10,485 nt of DNA from Alphaproteobacteria bacterium (GTDB lineage Bacteria > Pseudomonadota > Alphaproteobacteria > RF32 > CAG-239): positions 1 through 10,485 of the forward strand of contig JAFYWO010000090.1 of assembly GCA_017557925.1 (NCBI GenBank), read 5' to 3'. This document shows, piece after piece, positions 1 through 7,380 of this stretch; positions within the stretch are counted from its first letter, which is position 1, and each line of letters opens with the position of its first letter. The notes under the pieces were generated by a model. It did not search any database and had not been told where the DNA came from. It saw only the letters and a program-made list of their open reading frames with translations. Position numbers and translations under genes: made by a program.

Positions 1-1071
1 GGTGGAAGTAATGAAACAAGTTGTTTCGGTCCTGTTGTCAACCCTTGGAGTAAAGAAGCAAAATTAGTTGCAGGAGGTTCTTCAGGCGGTTCTGCTGCTG
101 CAGTTAGCGCTAATATGTGTGCCGGTGCAACAGGAACAGATACAGGTGGTTCTATACGTCAACCATCTGCATTTTGCGGTGTTACCGGTATAAAACCTAC
201 ATACGGACGTTGCTCAAGATATGGAGTAATTGCTTTTGCATCTTCTCTTGACCAAGCCGGACCTATTTGTAAAGATGTTAGAGATTGTGCCATCATGTTA
301 AACAGTATGGCAGGTTTTGATGAAAAAGATGCTACTTCTGCTCGTATTGACGTGCCTGATTTTGAAAGCTTTATCGGTCAAGATATCAAAGGTTTAAGAA
401 TCGGTATACCTAAAGAATACAGACCAGACGGACTTAATGAAGAAGTTAGAGAATATTGGGATAAATCTATTGTAATGATGAAAGAAAAAGGAGCTGAAAT
501 AATCAATATCAGTCTTCCTCATACAAAGTATGCGTTACCTTCTTATTATGTGATTGCTCCTGCTGAGGCTTCTTCTAATTTGGCAAGATATGATGGTATA
601 AGGTATGGTAATCGTATAACCGGAAACAGTATGGAAGAACTTTATATCAACACCAGAACTGAAGGTTTTGGCAAAGAGGTAAAAAGAAGAATTTTAATTG
701 GAACATACGTTCTTTCTGCTGGATTTTATGATGCTTATTATTTAAAAGCACAGAAAATAAGAAGATTGATTAAAAATGACTTTAATGAAGCATTCAAAAA
801 ATGTGATATTATTCTCACACCTACAAGTCCTATTGAGCCCTTTGCTATTGGCGATAAAAAAATGAACGAGAATCCTATAAATATGTATTTGAATGATGTT
901 TTTACCGTTTCTGTTAATTTAGCAGGATTGCCTGCTATAAGTTTGCCTGTAGGATTATCTAAAAAGGGGCTTCCTTTCGGTATGCAATTTATTGGTAAGG
1001 CTTTTGATGAGGGAACATTATTTAAGGCTTCATATCAATTAGAGAACAGTGTGAATTTTAAGAGGATATAA
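1..1071 (+). CDS. gatA: Glu/Asp-tRNA(Gln/Asn) amidotransferase subunit A, 5' end outside window
   Basis: GatA is the glutaminase subunit of the cytoplasmic GatCAB complex; it releases ammonia from glutamine for transamidation of Glu-tRNA(Gln) or Asp-tRNA(Asn). The reading frame is open from base 1, so the gene begins upstream; 356 residues are visible against about 485 for the family, so roughly 130 N-terminal residues, including the catalytic Lys, are missing from view. The amidase signature is clear: [11 protein letters not shown] at visible residues 25-35 and [11 protein letters not shown] at 45-55. By alignment with Staphylococcus GatA, Ser27 is the cis-serine and Ser51 the nucleophile, with the family's 24-residue spacing. 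[21 protein letters not shown] follows, as is typical of GatA rather than generic amidases. Its end contains the Shine-Dalgarno of gatB, so the two are translated as one operon. gatC would be expected upstream. Confidence 0.97.
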   Translation, partial: GGSNETSCFGPVVNPWSKEAKLVAGGSSGGSAAAVSANMCAGATGTDTGGSIRQPSAFCGVTGIKPTYGRCSRYGVIAFASSLDQAGPICKDVRDCAIMLNSMAGFDEKDATSARIDVPDFESFIGQDIKGLRIGIPKEYRPDGLNEEVREYWDKSIVMMKEKGAEIINISLPHTKYALPSYYVIAPAEASSNLARYDGIRYGNRITGNSMEELYINTRTEGFGKEVKRRILIGTYVLSAGFYDAYYLKAQKIRRLIKNDFNEAFKKCDIILTPTSPIEPFAIGDKKMNENPINMYLNDVFTVSVNLAGLPAISLPVGLSKKGLPFGMQFIGKAFDEGTLFKASYQLENSVNFKRI

Positions 1072-1073
1072 AA

Positions 1074-2537
1074 ATGGCAGAGTATATTTTAGAATCAGCT
1101 AACGGCGATAGATGGGAAATAATTTGCGGTCTTGAAATTCATTGCCAAATTATCTCTAAGTCAAAAATTTTCAGCGGTGCATCTACAAAGTTTGGTGAAG
1201 ATGCAAACGAATGTGTTTCTTTTGTTGATGTTGCTATGCCTGGTATGTTACCTGTTCTTAACGAAGAATGTGTAAAACAAGCTATAAAAACCGGATTAGG
1301 ACTTAATGCTAAAATAAATAAATACTCAGAATTTTCTCGTAAGAATTATTTTTATGCAGACCTTCCTCAAGGTTACCAAATTACTCAAGAAAAACACCCT
1401 TTAGTTGGAGAAGGAACTGTTTTTGTTGATTTGAGTGACGGCACAGTCAAGGAGATTGGTATTGAGAGAATACATATTGAGCAAGATACAGGAAAATCTA
1501 TTCACGATATTGATCCTAAAAAAAGCTTTTTAGACTATAATCGTGCCGGTGTTGGGTTGATGGAAATAGTTACAAAGCCCGATTTCAGAACTCCGGAAGA
1601 AGCAGGTGCTTTTTTGAGAAAGCTTCGTTCTATCGTTAGGTATTTAGGCACTTGTGACGGCAATATGGAAGAAGGTTCTATGCGTTGTGATGCAAGTGTT
1701 TCTATTAGAAAAGTTGGCGAAACAAACTTTAGACCAAGATGCGAAGTAAAAAATGTTAATAGTGTCAGGTTTGTTATGCAAGCAATAGAAGCTGAAGCCA
1801 AAAGACAATTAGAGGTTTATGAAAAAGGTGGAAGTTTTGAGCAAGAAACTCGTCAATTTGACCAAAACACCGGCGAAACAAAGTTTATGCGCAAAAAAGA
1901 ATATGCTCATGAATATAGACAGTTTCCTGAGCCAGATTTACCTCCTCTTGTTTTAACAGATGAGTATATTGAAAAATTAAGAAACGAACTTATTGAACTT
2001 CCTGATGCAAAGAAAAAACGTTATATGGAAGATATGGGTTTAACAGCCTATGATGCAATGGTTATTTGTGAAAATAAAGAGGTTGCAGATTTTTTTGAAG
2101 AAGCATCTATGGGGCGTGATGCAAAGAAGGTTGCAAATTGGCTTATGGGTGATTTTTTTGCTATGTTAAACAGAAAAGGTGTTGATATAAAAAATTCACC
2201 TGTTAGCGCCCAAAATTTAGGTAAACTTGTTGAACTTATTTCTAAAGATGTAATTTCGGGAAAAATAGCAAAAGATGTTTTTGAAATTATGACCGAAAAT
2301 AATGAAGACCCTGAAAAAATTGTTGAAGAAAGAGGATTAAAACAAGTTACCGATACTTCTTTTATTGAAGCTATTGTTGATGAGATTATTGCAAATAATC
2401 CTGATAATGTAGCCAGCTATAAAGCCGGTAAAAATAATTTATTAGGGTGGTTTGTCGGTCAAGTTATGAAACAATCTCAAGGAAAAGCAAATCCAAGTGT
2501 TGCAAACAAGTTATTAAAAGACAAGTTAGACGGTTAA
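1074..2537 (+). CDS. gatB: Glu/Asp-tRNA(Gln/Asn) amidotransferase subunit B
   Basis: GatB is the kinase/transamidase subunit of GatCAB: it phosphorylates the misacylated Glu/Asp on tRNA and adds the ammonia delivered from GatA. At 487 residues it is full length. Visible family motifs in order are GLEIHCQI (19-26), [15 protein letters not shown] (91-105), [11 protein letters not shown] (132-142), [20 protein letters not shown] (155-174), [17 protein letters not shown] (196-212), [12 protein letters not shown] (223-234) and [19 protein letters not shown] (258-276). The C-terminal ~145 residues form the helical YqeY-like tRNA-binding domain, ending in [17 protein letters not shown] and a Lys-rich tail. 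It starts two bases after the gatA stop; AGAGGA at 1061-1066 lies seven bases before the ATG and inside gatA, which suggests translational coupling. A hairpin follows 43 bases after the stop. Confidence 0.98.
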   Translation: MAEYILESANGDRWEIICGLEIHCQIISKSKIFSGASTKFGEDANECVSFVDVAMPGMLPVLNEECVKQAIKTGLGLNAKINKYSEFSRKNYFYADLPQGYQITQEKHPLVGEGTVFVDLSDGTVKEIGIERIHIEQDTGKSIHDIDPKKSFLDYNRAGVGLMEIVTKPDFRTPEEAGAFLRKLRSIVRYLGTCDGNMEEGSMRCDASVSIRKVGETNFRPRCEVKNVNSVRFVMQAIEAEAKRQLEVYEKGGSFEQETRQFDQNTGETKFMRKKEYAHEYRQFPEPDLPPLVLTDEYIEKLRNELIELPDAKKKRYMEDMGLTAYDAMVICENKEVADFFEEASMGRDAKKVANWLMGDFFAMLNRKGVDIKNSPVSAQNLGKLVELISKDVISGKIAKDVFEIMTENNEDPEKIVEERGLKQVTDTSFIEAIVDEIIANNPDNVASYKAGKNNLLGWFVGQVMKQSQGKANPSVANKLLKDKLDG

Positions 2538-2580
2538 TTTTTTAAGAAAAATTTAATCAGTTATAAAACTTTAGATTAAA

Positions 2581-2615
2581 AATAAGGGTGTCTATAAAGA
2601 AGATACCCTTATTAA
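2581..2615 (+). terminator. Hairpin after gatB, probable intrinsic terminator
   Basis: A 13-bp stem (AATAAGGGTGTCT at 2581-2593 with AGATACCCTTATT at 2601-2613) contains one G-U pair and closes a 7-base loop. It is preceded by an A-rich run. The 3' side is only TTATTAACAT, so the U-tract is poor and termination may be partial. The position, 43 bases after the gatB stop and before a gene with its own Shine-Dalgarno, supports an operon end. Confidence 0.65.
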
Positions 2616-2643
2616 CATATACATTAGTTTTATAAAACTTTAT

Positions 2644-2671
2644 TTTACAAAACAACTATTTATATTGTATT
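2644..2671 (+). promoter_or_regulatory. Weak candidate promoter for the small gene at 2694
   Basis: TTTACA at 2644-2649 and TGTATT at 2666-2671 are separated by 16 bases, which would put the start about 16 bases upstream of the ATG at 2694. The region is so AT-rich that chance matches are easy. The call rests mainly on the need for a promoter after the gatB hairpin. Confidence 0.25.
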
Positions 2672-2693
2672 TGCAATCATTTAGGAGAAAAAG

Positions 2694-2891
2694 ATGAATA
2701 AAGTTAATATTGCAAATTATGTTGTTTTTGATTTATCAAATCGTTTTTATGGTGTTGAAAAAAGTGGATTTGAAAACGAAATTATTGGTATTGTTGCAGA
2801 TAATTGGCACAAGAAACATTTTATTGAGATTAGCGGTAAAAATATTAAACAAAAATATGATAATAGAATTAGGCAAAATTTATTTATGTGA
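2694..2891 (+). CDS. Small unrecognised protein, 65 aa
   Basis: I do not recognise this protein. It is short and basic at the end (…KNIKQKYDNRIRQNLFM), with a hydrophobic start to its body (NYVVFDLSNRFYGVEKSGF) but no clear membrane span or signal peptide. The case for a real gene is the strong ribosome site AGGAG at 2683-2687, six bases before the ATG, and its place between the gatB hairpin and another small gene with the same start context (AAAAGATGAATAA). The ORF is short and low in complexity, and the following 106 bases are not coding in any convincing frame, so it could also be the remnant of a longer gene. The overlapping frame at 2710-2928 lacks a ribosome site and is not favoured. 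Confidence 0.5.
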   Translation: MNKVNIANYVVFDLSNRFYGVEKSGFENEIIGIVADNWHKKHFIEISGKNIKQKYDNRIRQNLFM

Positions 2892-2997
2892 TTTTGCTTC
2901 TTTTTGTTGTCAATATAGCAATATTTAGAGGTTTAAAAAATTTAAAACGTTCATATTTTTGGAATGCTTGGCTTAAATAATTATTGCGAGGTAAAAG

Positions 2998-3246
2998 ATG
3001 AATAAGCAAAACATTGACAAGTTAGAAGAAAATATGATTTTTGTTGGAACTATTTATGACAGTTTTGAAGCACTAGAAGAAACTCTCGGTAAGTTAAAAC
3101 TTGAACGACCTTTGTTTATTACACATATAGCAAAAATGACTTTTGCCGAAGAAGTTTTTAAGCGAGCAGATTGTGTTGAAAAATATTATAAGAAACCACC
3201 TATAAATATGAAAAAAACAAATATTGAAAACAAAATATTTAATTAA
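2998..3246 (+). CDS. Small unrecognised protein, 82 aa
   Basis: I do not recognise this protein. It looks soluble: an N-terminal acidic helix-prone part (NIDKLEENMIFVG, then EALEETLGKLKLE), a central FITHIAKMTFAEEVFKRADCVEKYYKKPP, and a Lys/Asn-rich tail. No signal peptide or membrane segment is seen. GAGG at 2988-2991 lies six bases before the ATG. The first bases around its start match those of the small gene at 2694 (both read MNK-x-NI), but the remaining residues do not align by eye. It lies 106 bases after that gene and ends 84 bases before a strong hairpin, so the two may form a small operon. Function unknown. Confidence 0.55.
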   Translation: MNKQNIDKLEENMIFVGTIYDSFEALEETLGKLKLERPLFITHIAKMTFAEEVFKRADCVEKYYKKPPINMKKTNIENKIFN

Positions 3247-3330
3247 AAGGCTCTTTGTTTTAGATTTGGATTTGATTGAATAAATTACAATCGCTCTTTA
3301 TAAACTTTATTTAAATTTAAGTAATAAAAC

Positions 3331-3355
3331 AGGGGGCTTGCGCCCCCTTTTTATT
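3331..3355. terminator. Bidirectional intrinsic terminator between the small genes and secF
   Basis: AGGGGGC (3331-3337) pairs with GCCCCCT (3342-3348) around the loop TTGC: a GC-rich 7-bp stem, striking in this AT-rich DNA. On the + strand it runs into a T-rich tail (TTTTTATTCTTTT). On the - strand it is followed by TGTTTTATT, and the secF stop is only 16 bases upstream. The convergent genes on both sides can therefore use the same hairpin. Confidence 0.85.
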
Positions 3356-3363
3356 CTTTTATT

Positions 3364-4299
3364 CTAGCCAATAGATGCAAAAACATTATCTTCTTCTTTA
3401 TGATTTACAGCTCTTAAGTCAAAAAGATTAAGGAATGATGTGCAAACATAAATAGATGAATATGTTCCAATGATTAAGCCTGCAAAAATTGTAAAAGAGA
3501 AACTTCTTAAAGCATCTCCACCCCACAGATATAGTGGAACAACAGCACATAGTGTTGTTACACCTGTTAAGATTGTGCGTGAAAAGATGTCGTTAATACT
3601 CTTATTCAATAAATCTATTTGTGGCATTTTACGATATTTTTTCAAGTTTTCACGAATACGGTCATAGGTAACAACTGTATCGTTGATTGAATAACCAACA
3701 AGTGTTAAAATTGCTGCAACTGTTGTTAAACTAAAATCAAATCCGAAATAAGATAACAAACCAACAGTTACAATAATATCGTGGAACAAACCTACTAGTG
3801 CACCAAGAGCAAATTGCCATTCAAATCTAACCCAAATATATATAGCAATAGCAATCATTGCTAAAACAGAAGCTACAATCCCTGCTGTTTTTAGCTCGTC
3901 ACCTACTTGTGGGCCAACGTTGTCTACACGACGATAGTCATAAGATGAACCAAGTATTTTCTTAATCTCTACAACGGCTTGTCTTTGAGCTTCTTCATCA
4001 GCATTATCAGCTTGCGCTCTAATCATCAACTCATCACCTTCTGTGCCTATTGTTTGGAGATTTAACTCATCTAACTTTAGGACTGATAGTTGAGAACGAA
4101 TTTCTTCAACATCGATAGGTTTTTCTGATTTTATTTCCATTAAAACACCACCGGAAAAATCAATACCAAAATTGAAGCCTTTGTAATACATACTGAGAAA
4201 AGATAACACAACTAAAATACAAGAAAGTGCATAGGTTACGAAACGGCCTTTCATAAAATCTATATGTGTGTCTTTTGTTATACATTTTAATATAGTCAT
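3364..4299 (-). CDS. secF: Protein translocase subunit SecF
   Basis: SecF works with SecD and YajC in the inner membrane, using the proton gradient to pull secreted proteins through SecYEG. The 311-residue length is usual for a free-standing SecF. A first membrane segment lies at about 21-38, followed by FGIDFSGGVLMEIK (44-57), which opens the periplasmic P1 region. Five more segments lie at about 138-157, 162-180, 191-206, 244-260 and 268-290. The hallmark VGYSINDTVVTYDRIREN (201-218) includes Asp207, equivalent to the Asp213 needed for proton coupling in E. coli. AAGGA lies eight bases before the start codon. The gene begins 19 bases after secD and is the last of its operon. It ends at the hairpin at 3331-3355. 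Confidence 0.97.
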   Translation of the reverse strand: MTILKCITKDTHIDFMKGRFVTYALSCILVVLSFLSMYYKGFNFGIDFSGGVLMEIKSEKPIDVEEIRSQLSVLKLDELNLQTIGTEGDELMIRAQADNADEEAQRQAVVEIKKILGSSYDYRRVDNVGPQVGDELKTAGIVASVLAMIAIAIYIWVRFEWQFALGALVGLFHDIIVTVGLLSYFGFDFSLTTVAAILTLVGYSINDTVVTYDRIRENLKKYRKMPQIDLLNKSINDIFSRTILTGVTTLCAVVPLYLWGGDALRSFSFTIFAGLIIGTYSSIYVCTSFLNLFDLRAVNHKEEDNVFASIG

Positions 4300-4318
4300 T
4301 TTACTAATCCTTATTTTA

Positions 4319-5863
4319 TTATATCGGTAATGCTTTGGGTTTGTATTTGTTATACCAAGCTGTAATGAATAAACGTGTTACGGTTACAGATGTAAACAAT
4401 GAAGTTACAATACCTACCGTTAATGTTACAGCAAAACCACGAACTGGACCACTACCAAAATAGAATAACACGGCAGCAGCAATCAGTGTTGTAAGGTTGG
4501 AGTCAAAAATTGTTCCCCAAGCTATTGTAAAACCACTCTCTATTGCATCTCTGATAGAACGACCGGCTTTTACTTCTTCACGCATACGTTCAAAAATCAA
4601 AACGTTAGCATCAACAGCCATACCTATTGTTAAAATTATACCGGCAATACCTGGAAGTGTTAATGTTGCCCCCATTAAACTTAATACACCCAACATCAAG
4701 AATAAGTTGAAGAATACAGTAATTGTGGTGAATAATCCAAATAAACCATACGCAACCAACAAGAAAACAACAACACCTGCAAAACCTATTATTGAAGCAT
4801 TAATTCCGGCTTTAATAGAATCTGCACCAAGACCTGCACCAACTGTTCTTTCTTCCAAAATATTAAGAGGAGCAGGAAGAGCCCCTGAACGCAATAACAA
4901 TGCCAATTCTTGTGCGGTTTCTGCTGTATAGTTACCTGTAATTACACCAGAGCCGCCTGTAATTGCTGATTGAATTGTTGGTGCAGAAATTACTTCATTA
5001 TCCAAAACAATGGCTAATTGCTCACCGATATTGTTTCTTGTTACTTCACCAAACTTTTTAGCTCCTAAATTATTAAACTTAAAGCTTACTGCAGGTGAGC
5101 CGTCTTGGAAAGAAACAGAGGCATCTGTTAATGTTTCACCACCAACAGCAGGCTTTTTAACAATAACATATTGCTCGCCTAAAGAACCACGAATTACACG
5201 AGATGAAGTTTTTAGTTTTCCTCTTTTTGCTTCTGTTGGAGTTGTTGAACTATCTACCAAGTGGAAAGTCATTTTTGCGGTTTTACCAATCAAAGCTTTT
5301 ACATCTTCAGGATTTTGAATGCCGGGAAGTTGAACCAAAATACGACCATATCCTTGACTTTGTATACTTGGTTCATTTGTTCCAAACTCGTCAATACGTT
5401 TACGAACAATTTCTATTGATTGGTCAACAAGTTTTAACTTTATAGTATTTAAAGCTTGTTCATCATACATAACAACAAGAGTATCACCATCTTCAGTTAT
5501 TTTTAGACCTTCATCCATTTTTCTTAGTGGGGTATGAGCCTTTGTTCTTGCGTTAGGATTATCAATCTTTACTCTCAAACCTTTTTCGTTTGAACCGATT
5601 GACTTATAACGAATTTTTGCTTCTCTTAGAGCTGAACGAGCAGAATCTTCAAGATTTTCCATTCTATCTTTAAGGGCAGCATCTAAATCCACTTCTAACA
5701 ATAAACTGGAACCACCTTGCAAATCAAGACCAAGATTTACAGGTTGCCACCATGAAGGAAGGGTTGTTTTGGCATCTTTAATGAAGTTTGGAACTGAGTA
5801 AAAAACACCCAATAAACAAACTGCCAAAACTAAAATTGTTCTTTTTAGCGATAATTTATACAT
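4319..5863 (-). CDS. secD: Protein translocase subunit SecD
   Basis: SecD is the larger partner of SecF in the proton-driven translocation accessory complex. Its 514 residues are complete and of the compact type. Features in order: membrane segment at about 8-24; LGLDLQGGSSLLLEVD (44-59); the periplasmic part with ILVQLPGIQNPEDVKALIG (175-193) and the P1 head; AIVLDNEVISAPTIQSAITGG (284-304); ALLLRSGALPAPLNILEERTVGAGLG (321-346); then five membrane segments from about 355 to 502. GMAVDANVLIFERMREE (414-430) carries Asp418, the counterpart of the conserved Asp519 in E. coli SecD. The stretch SGFTIAWGTIFDSNLTTLIAA is also characteristic. It lies 23 bases after yajC. An AGAGAG/GAAG purine run just upstream of the ATG serves as a modest ribosome site. 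Confidence 0.98.
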   Translation of the reverse strand: MYKLSLKRTILVLAVCLLGVFYSVPNFIKDAKTTLPSWWQPVNLGLDLQGGSSLLLEVDLDAALKDRMENLEDSARSALREAKIRYKSIGSNEKGLRVKIDNPNARTKAHTPLRKMDEGLKITEDGDTLVVMYDEQALNTIKLKLVDQSIEIVRKRIDEFGTNEPSIQSQGYGRILVQLPGIQNPEDVKALIGKTAKMTFHLVDSSTTPTEAKRGKLKTSSRVIRGSLGEQYVIVKKPAVGGETLTDASVSFQDGSPAVSFKFNNLGAKKFGEVTRNNIGEQLAIVLDNEVISAPTIQSAITGGSGVITGNYTAETAQELALLLRSGALPAPLNILEERTVGAGLGADSIKAGINASIIGFAGVVVFLLVAYGLFGLFTTITVFFNLFLMLGVLSLMGATLTLPGIAGIILTIGMAVDANVLIFERMREEVKAGRSIRDAIESGFTIAWGTIFDSNLTTLIAAAVLFYFGSGPVRGFAVTLTVGIVTSLFTSVTVTRLFITAWYNKYKPKALPI

Positions 5864-5886
5864 TTACTTCTCTCTTTAAGTTTAAA

Positions 5887-6213
5887 TTATTCTTTTTTGT
5901 TTGAATCAGAAACTACTTCTCTTACGCTTGCACGTAAAACTTTAATTTCTACACCTTTAGAAATTTCTACAACAAGATTGTCTGTCTCTACTTTTAAGAC
6001 TTTGCCGTAAACTCCTCCACCGGTTATAATTTCATCATTAACTCGGATTGCATTTATTTTCTTTTCGTGCTCAGCCATTTTCTTTTGTTGAGGACGAATA
6101 AGCAGAAAGTAAAAAATAGCAAATACCAACACCATAGAAATAAGGTTTGGTGCAGATGTTTGCCCAACTGCCCCTTGTTGAACCGTAGAGGCAAAAGCTT
6201 CTGATATAAACAT
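5887..6213 (-). CDS. yajC: Sec translocon accessory subunit YajC
   Basis: YajC is a small single-span inner-membrane partner of SecDF. From the start chosen here it has 108 residues: MFISEAFAST at the N-terminus, a membrane segment at about 22-39, then the family motif RPQQKK (40-45) and a cytoplasmic beta-rich domain with DEIITGGGVYGKV (60-72). A longer frame opens at 6225, but no ribosome site precedes that ATG. GGAG at 6220-6223 overlaps it and sits six bases before the ATG at 6213. The MFIS-AFA start also matches alphaproteobacterial YajC proteins as I know them. It heads the yajC-secD-secF block, with a candidate promoter upstream. Confidence 0.95.
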   Translation of the reverse strand: MFISEAFASTVQQGAVGQTSAPNLISMVLVFAIFYFLLIRPQQKKMAEHEKKINAIRVNDEIITGGGVYGKVLKVETDNLVVEISKGVEIKVLRASVREVVSDSNKKE

Positions 6214-6219
6214 ATTTTT

Positions 6220-6223
6220 CTCC
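6220..6223 (-). promoter_or_regulatory. Ribosome binding site deciding the yajC start
   Basis: GGAG overlaps the last base of the ATG at 6225-6223 and lies six bases before the ATG at 6213-6211. Only the downstream ATG has proper spacing. The bases before the upstream ATG (AATTTTTTT) contain no Shine-Dalgarno. Confidence 0.75.
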
Positions 6224-6247
6224 ATAAAAAAATTAGTTTGTGGATGG

Positions 6248-6276
6248 AGTGTAGCTTATAAAAAAAGTATAAACAA
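6248..6276 (-). promoter_or_regulatory. Candidate promoter for yajC-secD-secF
   Basis: Read on the - strand, TTGTTT (6276-6271) and TACACT (6253-6248) are 17 bases apart, giving a start near 6241 and a leader of about 28 bases. This lies in the ~98-base gap after the nlpD-like gene, so the Sec genes may be expressed independently of it. Read-through from upstream is also possible because no hairpin terminator was found in the gap. Confidence 0.4.
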
Positions 6277-6311
6277 CCTAAAAGTAAAGATTTACAACGA
6301 AAAAATAAGTT

Positions 6312-7238
6312 TTAAGGAAGGTATTGACGAGGATTTACCGCTTTTTTGCCAGCCCTAACTTCAAAATGCAGTTGCGGAGTATTTACGCTACCTGTTTTAC
6401 CGACTGTTGCTATCTTTTCGCCTCGCAAAACCTGCTGACCTTTTTTTACATATATTTTATCGGTATGCGCATAGGCTGTTATATAGCCGTCAGTATGTTT
6501 TATTAAGACCAAATTACCAAAACCTTTTAATTCATTTCCGGCATAAGCAACAATACCTTTATCAGCCGCTTTCACATTTGTTCCTAATGCAGCTTTTATA
6601 TTTATTCCATCATTTTTTCTACCTTGACCGACAACTCCAAAACTTGACACAACAGAACCGTTTACCGGCCAAACAAATTTTGTTTTACGGTAGGTTGAAA
6701 CATTTTTGCGCTTTATTTTTGTTTGCGGTTTTGCTTCAGATGTATATTGTATTGATTTTTTAGTTGCTGTTGTGTTTTTAGATAATTTTGAAGAAAAAAA
6801 CCGCGATGAACCACCGCTTGATGCAACAGATGTATAACCTATTGAACTAGGCAATTCCAAAACTTGTCCGACATTTAGCGAATAAGGAGCTTTTAAGTCA
6901 TTTAAACGACTTAAAGATGTTATATCTATGTTATATTTTTTAGATATAGCATATAGTGTTTCGCCTTTTTTTACGATATGTTTTTGATGTGTCGGAAGAC
7001 TTAATTCTTGACCCACATTTAGTGCATAAGGTGCTTTTAGATTATTCTTTTCTATTATACCACGCAAAGGTACTTGATATATTTTAGAAATACGATACAG
7101 GGTATCGCCTTTTTGCACAACAACACTTTTGGGAGTATAATGATAACCGTAGCTGTCAAACAAAGGAATCCCGCCACTTATGGCATAACAACCACTAAGT
7201 AGTGGTAATATAAAAAATACAAACCAAAACTTTTTCAT
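6312..7238 (-). CDS. nlpD: NlpD/DipM-like lipoprotein: two LysM domains and a degenerate LytM (M23) domain
   Basis: This is probably an envelope lipoprotein that binds peptidoglycan and activates cell-wall amidases during division. The 308 residues begin with MKKFWFVFFILPLLSGC, a lipoprotein signal peptide with lipobox LSGC (Cys17). Two LysM repeats follow at about 38-82 and 86-130 (VVVQKGDTLYRISKIY… and HIVKKGETLYAISKKY…, each ending APY-LNVGQ-L-LP). A Ser/Lys/Thr-rich linker runs to about 187, then the M23 domain to the end (FVWPVNGSVVSSFG…LHFEVRAGKKAVNPRQYLP). The zinc site is broken: the HxxxD motif reads N209-x3-N213 and the HLH motif reads Q289-L-H291. It is therefore likely non-enzymatic, like E. 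coli NlpD and EnvC and Caulobacter DipM. The start at 7238 is preferred to 7244 because AAGGA (7245-7249) abuts the latter and is six bases from the former. Confidence 0.85.
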   Translation of the reverse strand: MKKFWFVFFILPLLSGCYAISGGIPLFDSYGYHYTPKSVVVQKGDTLYRISKIYQVPLRGIIEKNNLKAPYALNVGQELSLPTHQKHIVKKGETLYAISKKYNIDITSLSRLNDLKAPYSLNVGQVLELPSSIGYTSVASSGGSSRFFSSKLSKNTTATKKSIQYTSEAKPQTKIKRKNVSTYRKTKFVWPVNGSVVSSFGVVGQGRKNDGINIKAALGTNVKAADKGIVAYAGNELKGFGNLVLIKHTDGYITAYAHTDKIYVKKGQQVLRGEKIATVGKTGSVNTPQLHFEVRAGKKAVNPRQYLP

Positions 7239-7244
7239 TATCAT

Positions 7245-7249
7245 TCCTT
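7245..7249 (-). promoter_or_regulatory. Ribosome binding site deciding the nlpD-like start
   Basis: Read on the - strand, AAGGA is followed immediately by ATG (7244-7242), too close to use, and six bases later by a second in-frame ATG (7238-7236), which has ideal spacing. The second choice gives the classic MKK signal-peptide start. Confidence 0.75.
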
Positions 7250-7318
7250 TGTTATTGTTATTATTTTCGGAATAGCATTAAATACCTAAATATTCGTTAA
7301 AACCCATTATTTAGTTGC

Positions 7319-7347
7319 TTGATTTTTATGTTTTGATATTTTATAAA
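7319..7347 (+). promoter_or_regulatory. Probable sigma70-type promoter of sufB
   Basis: TTGATT (7319-7324) and TATAAA (7342-7347) are separated by exactly 17 bases, predicting a start near 7354 and a leader of about 27 bases that contains AAGGA (7366-7370). It lies in the 142-base divergent region shared with the nlpD-like gene. I see no obvious IscR- or Fur-type palindrome there. Confidence 0.6.
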
Positions 7348-7380
7348 GTTTCTATGTTTTAATATAAGGAAATATAAAAA

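Noticed and set aside
1535..1801. Antisense frame inside gatB
   Set aside because: It is fully covered by a well-conserved gene on the other strand and has no independent support.
2710..2928. 72-codon frame overlapping the small gene at 2694
   Set aside because: It has no ribosome site and overlaps a frame with an ideal one; its Leu/Ile-rich content is what AT-rich DNA gives out of frame.
4497..5445. Plus-strand frames opposite secD
   Set aside because: They are shadows of secD on the reverse strand: no ribosome site, no family resemblance, low-complexity content.
6312..7238. Reading the LysM/M23 protein as an active endopeptidase
   Set aside because: Two zinc ligands and one catalytic His are replaced by Asn, Asn and Gln.
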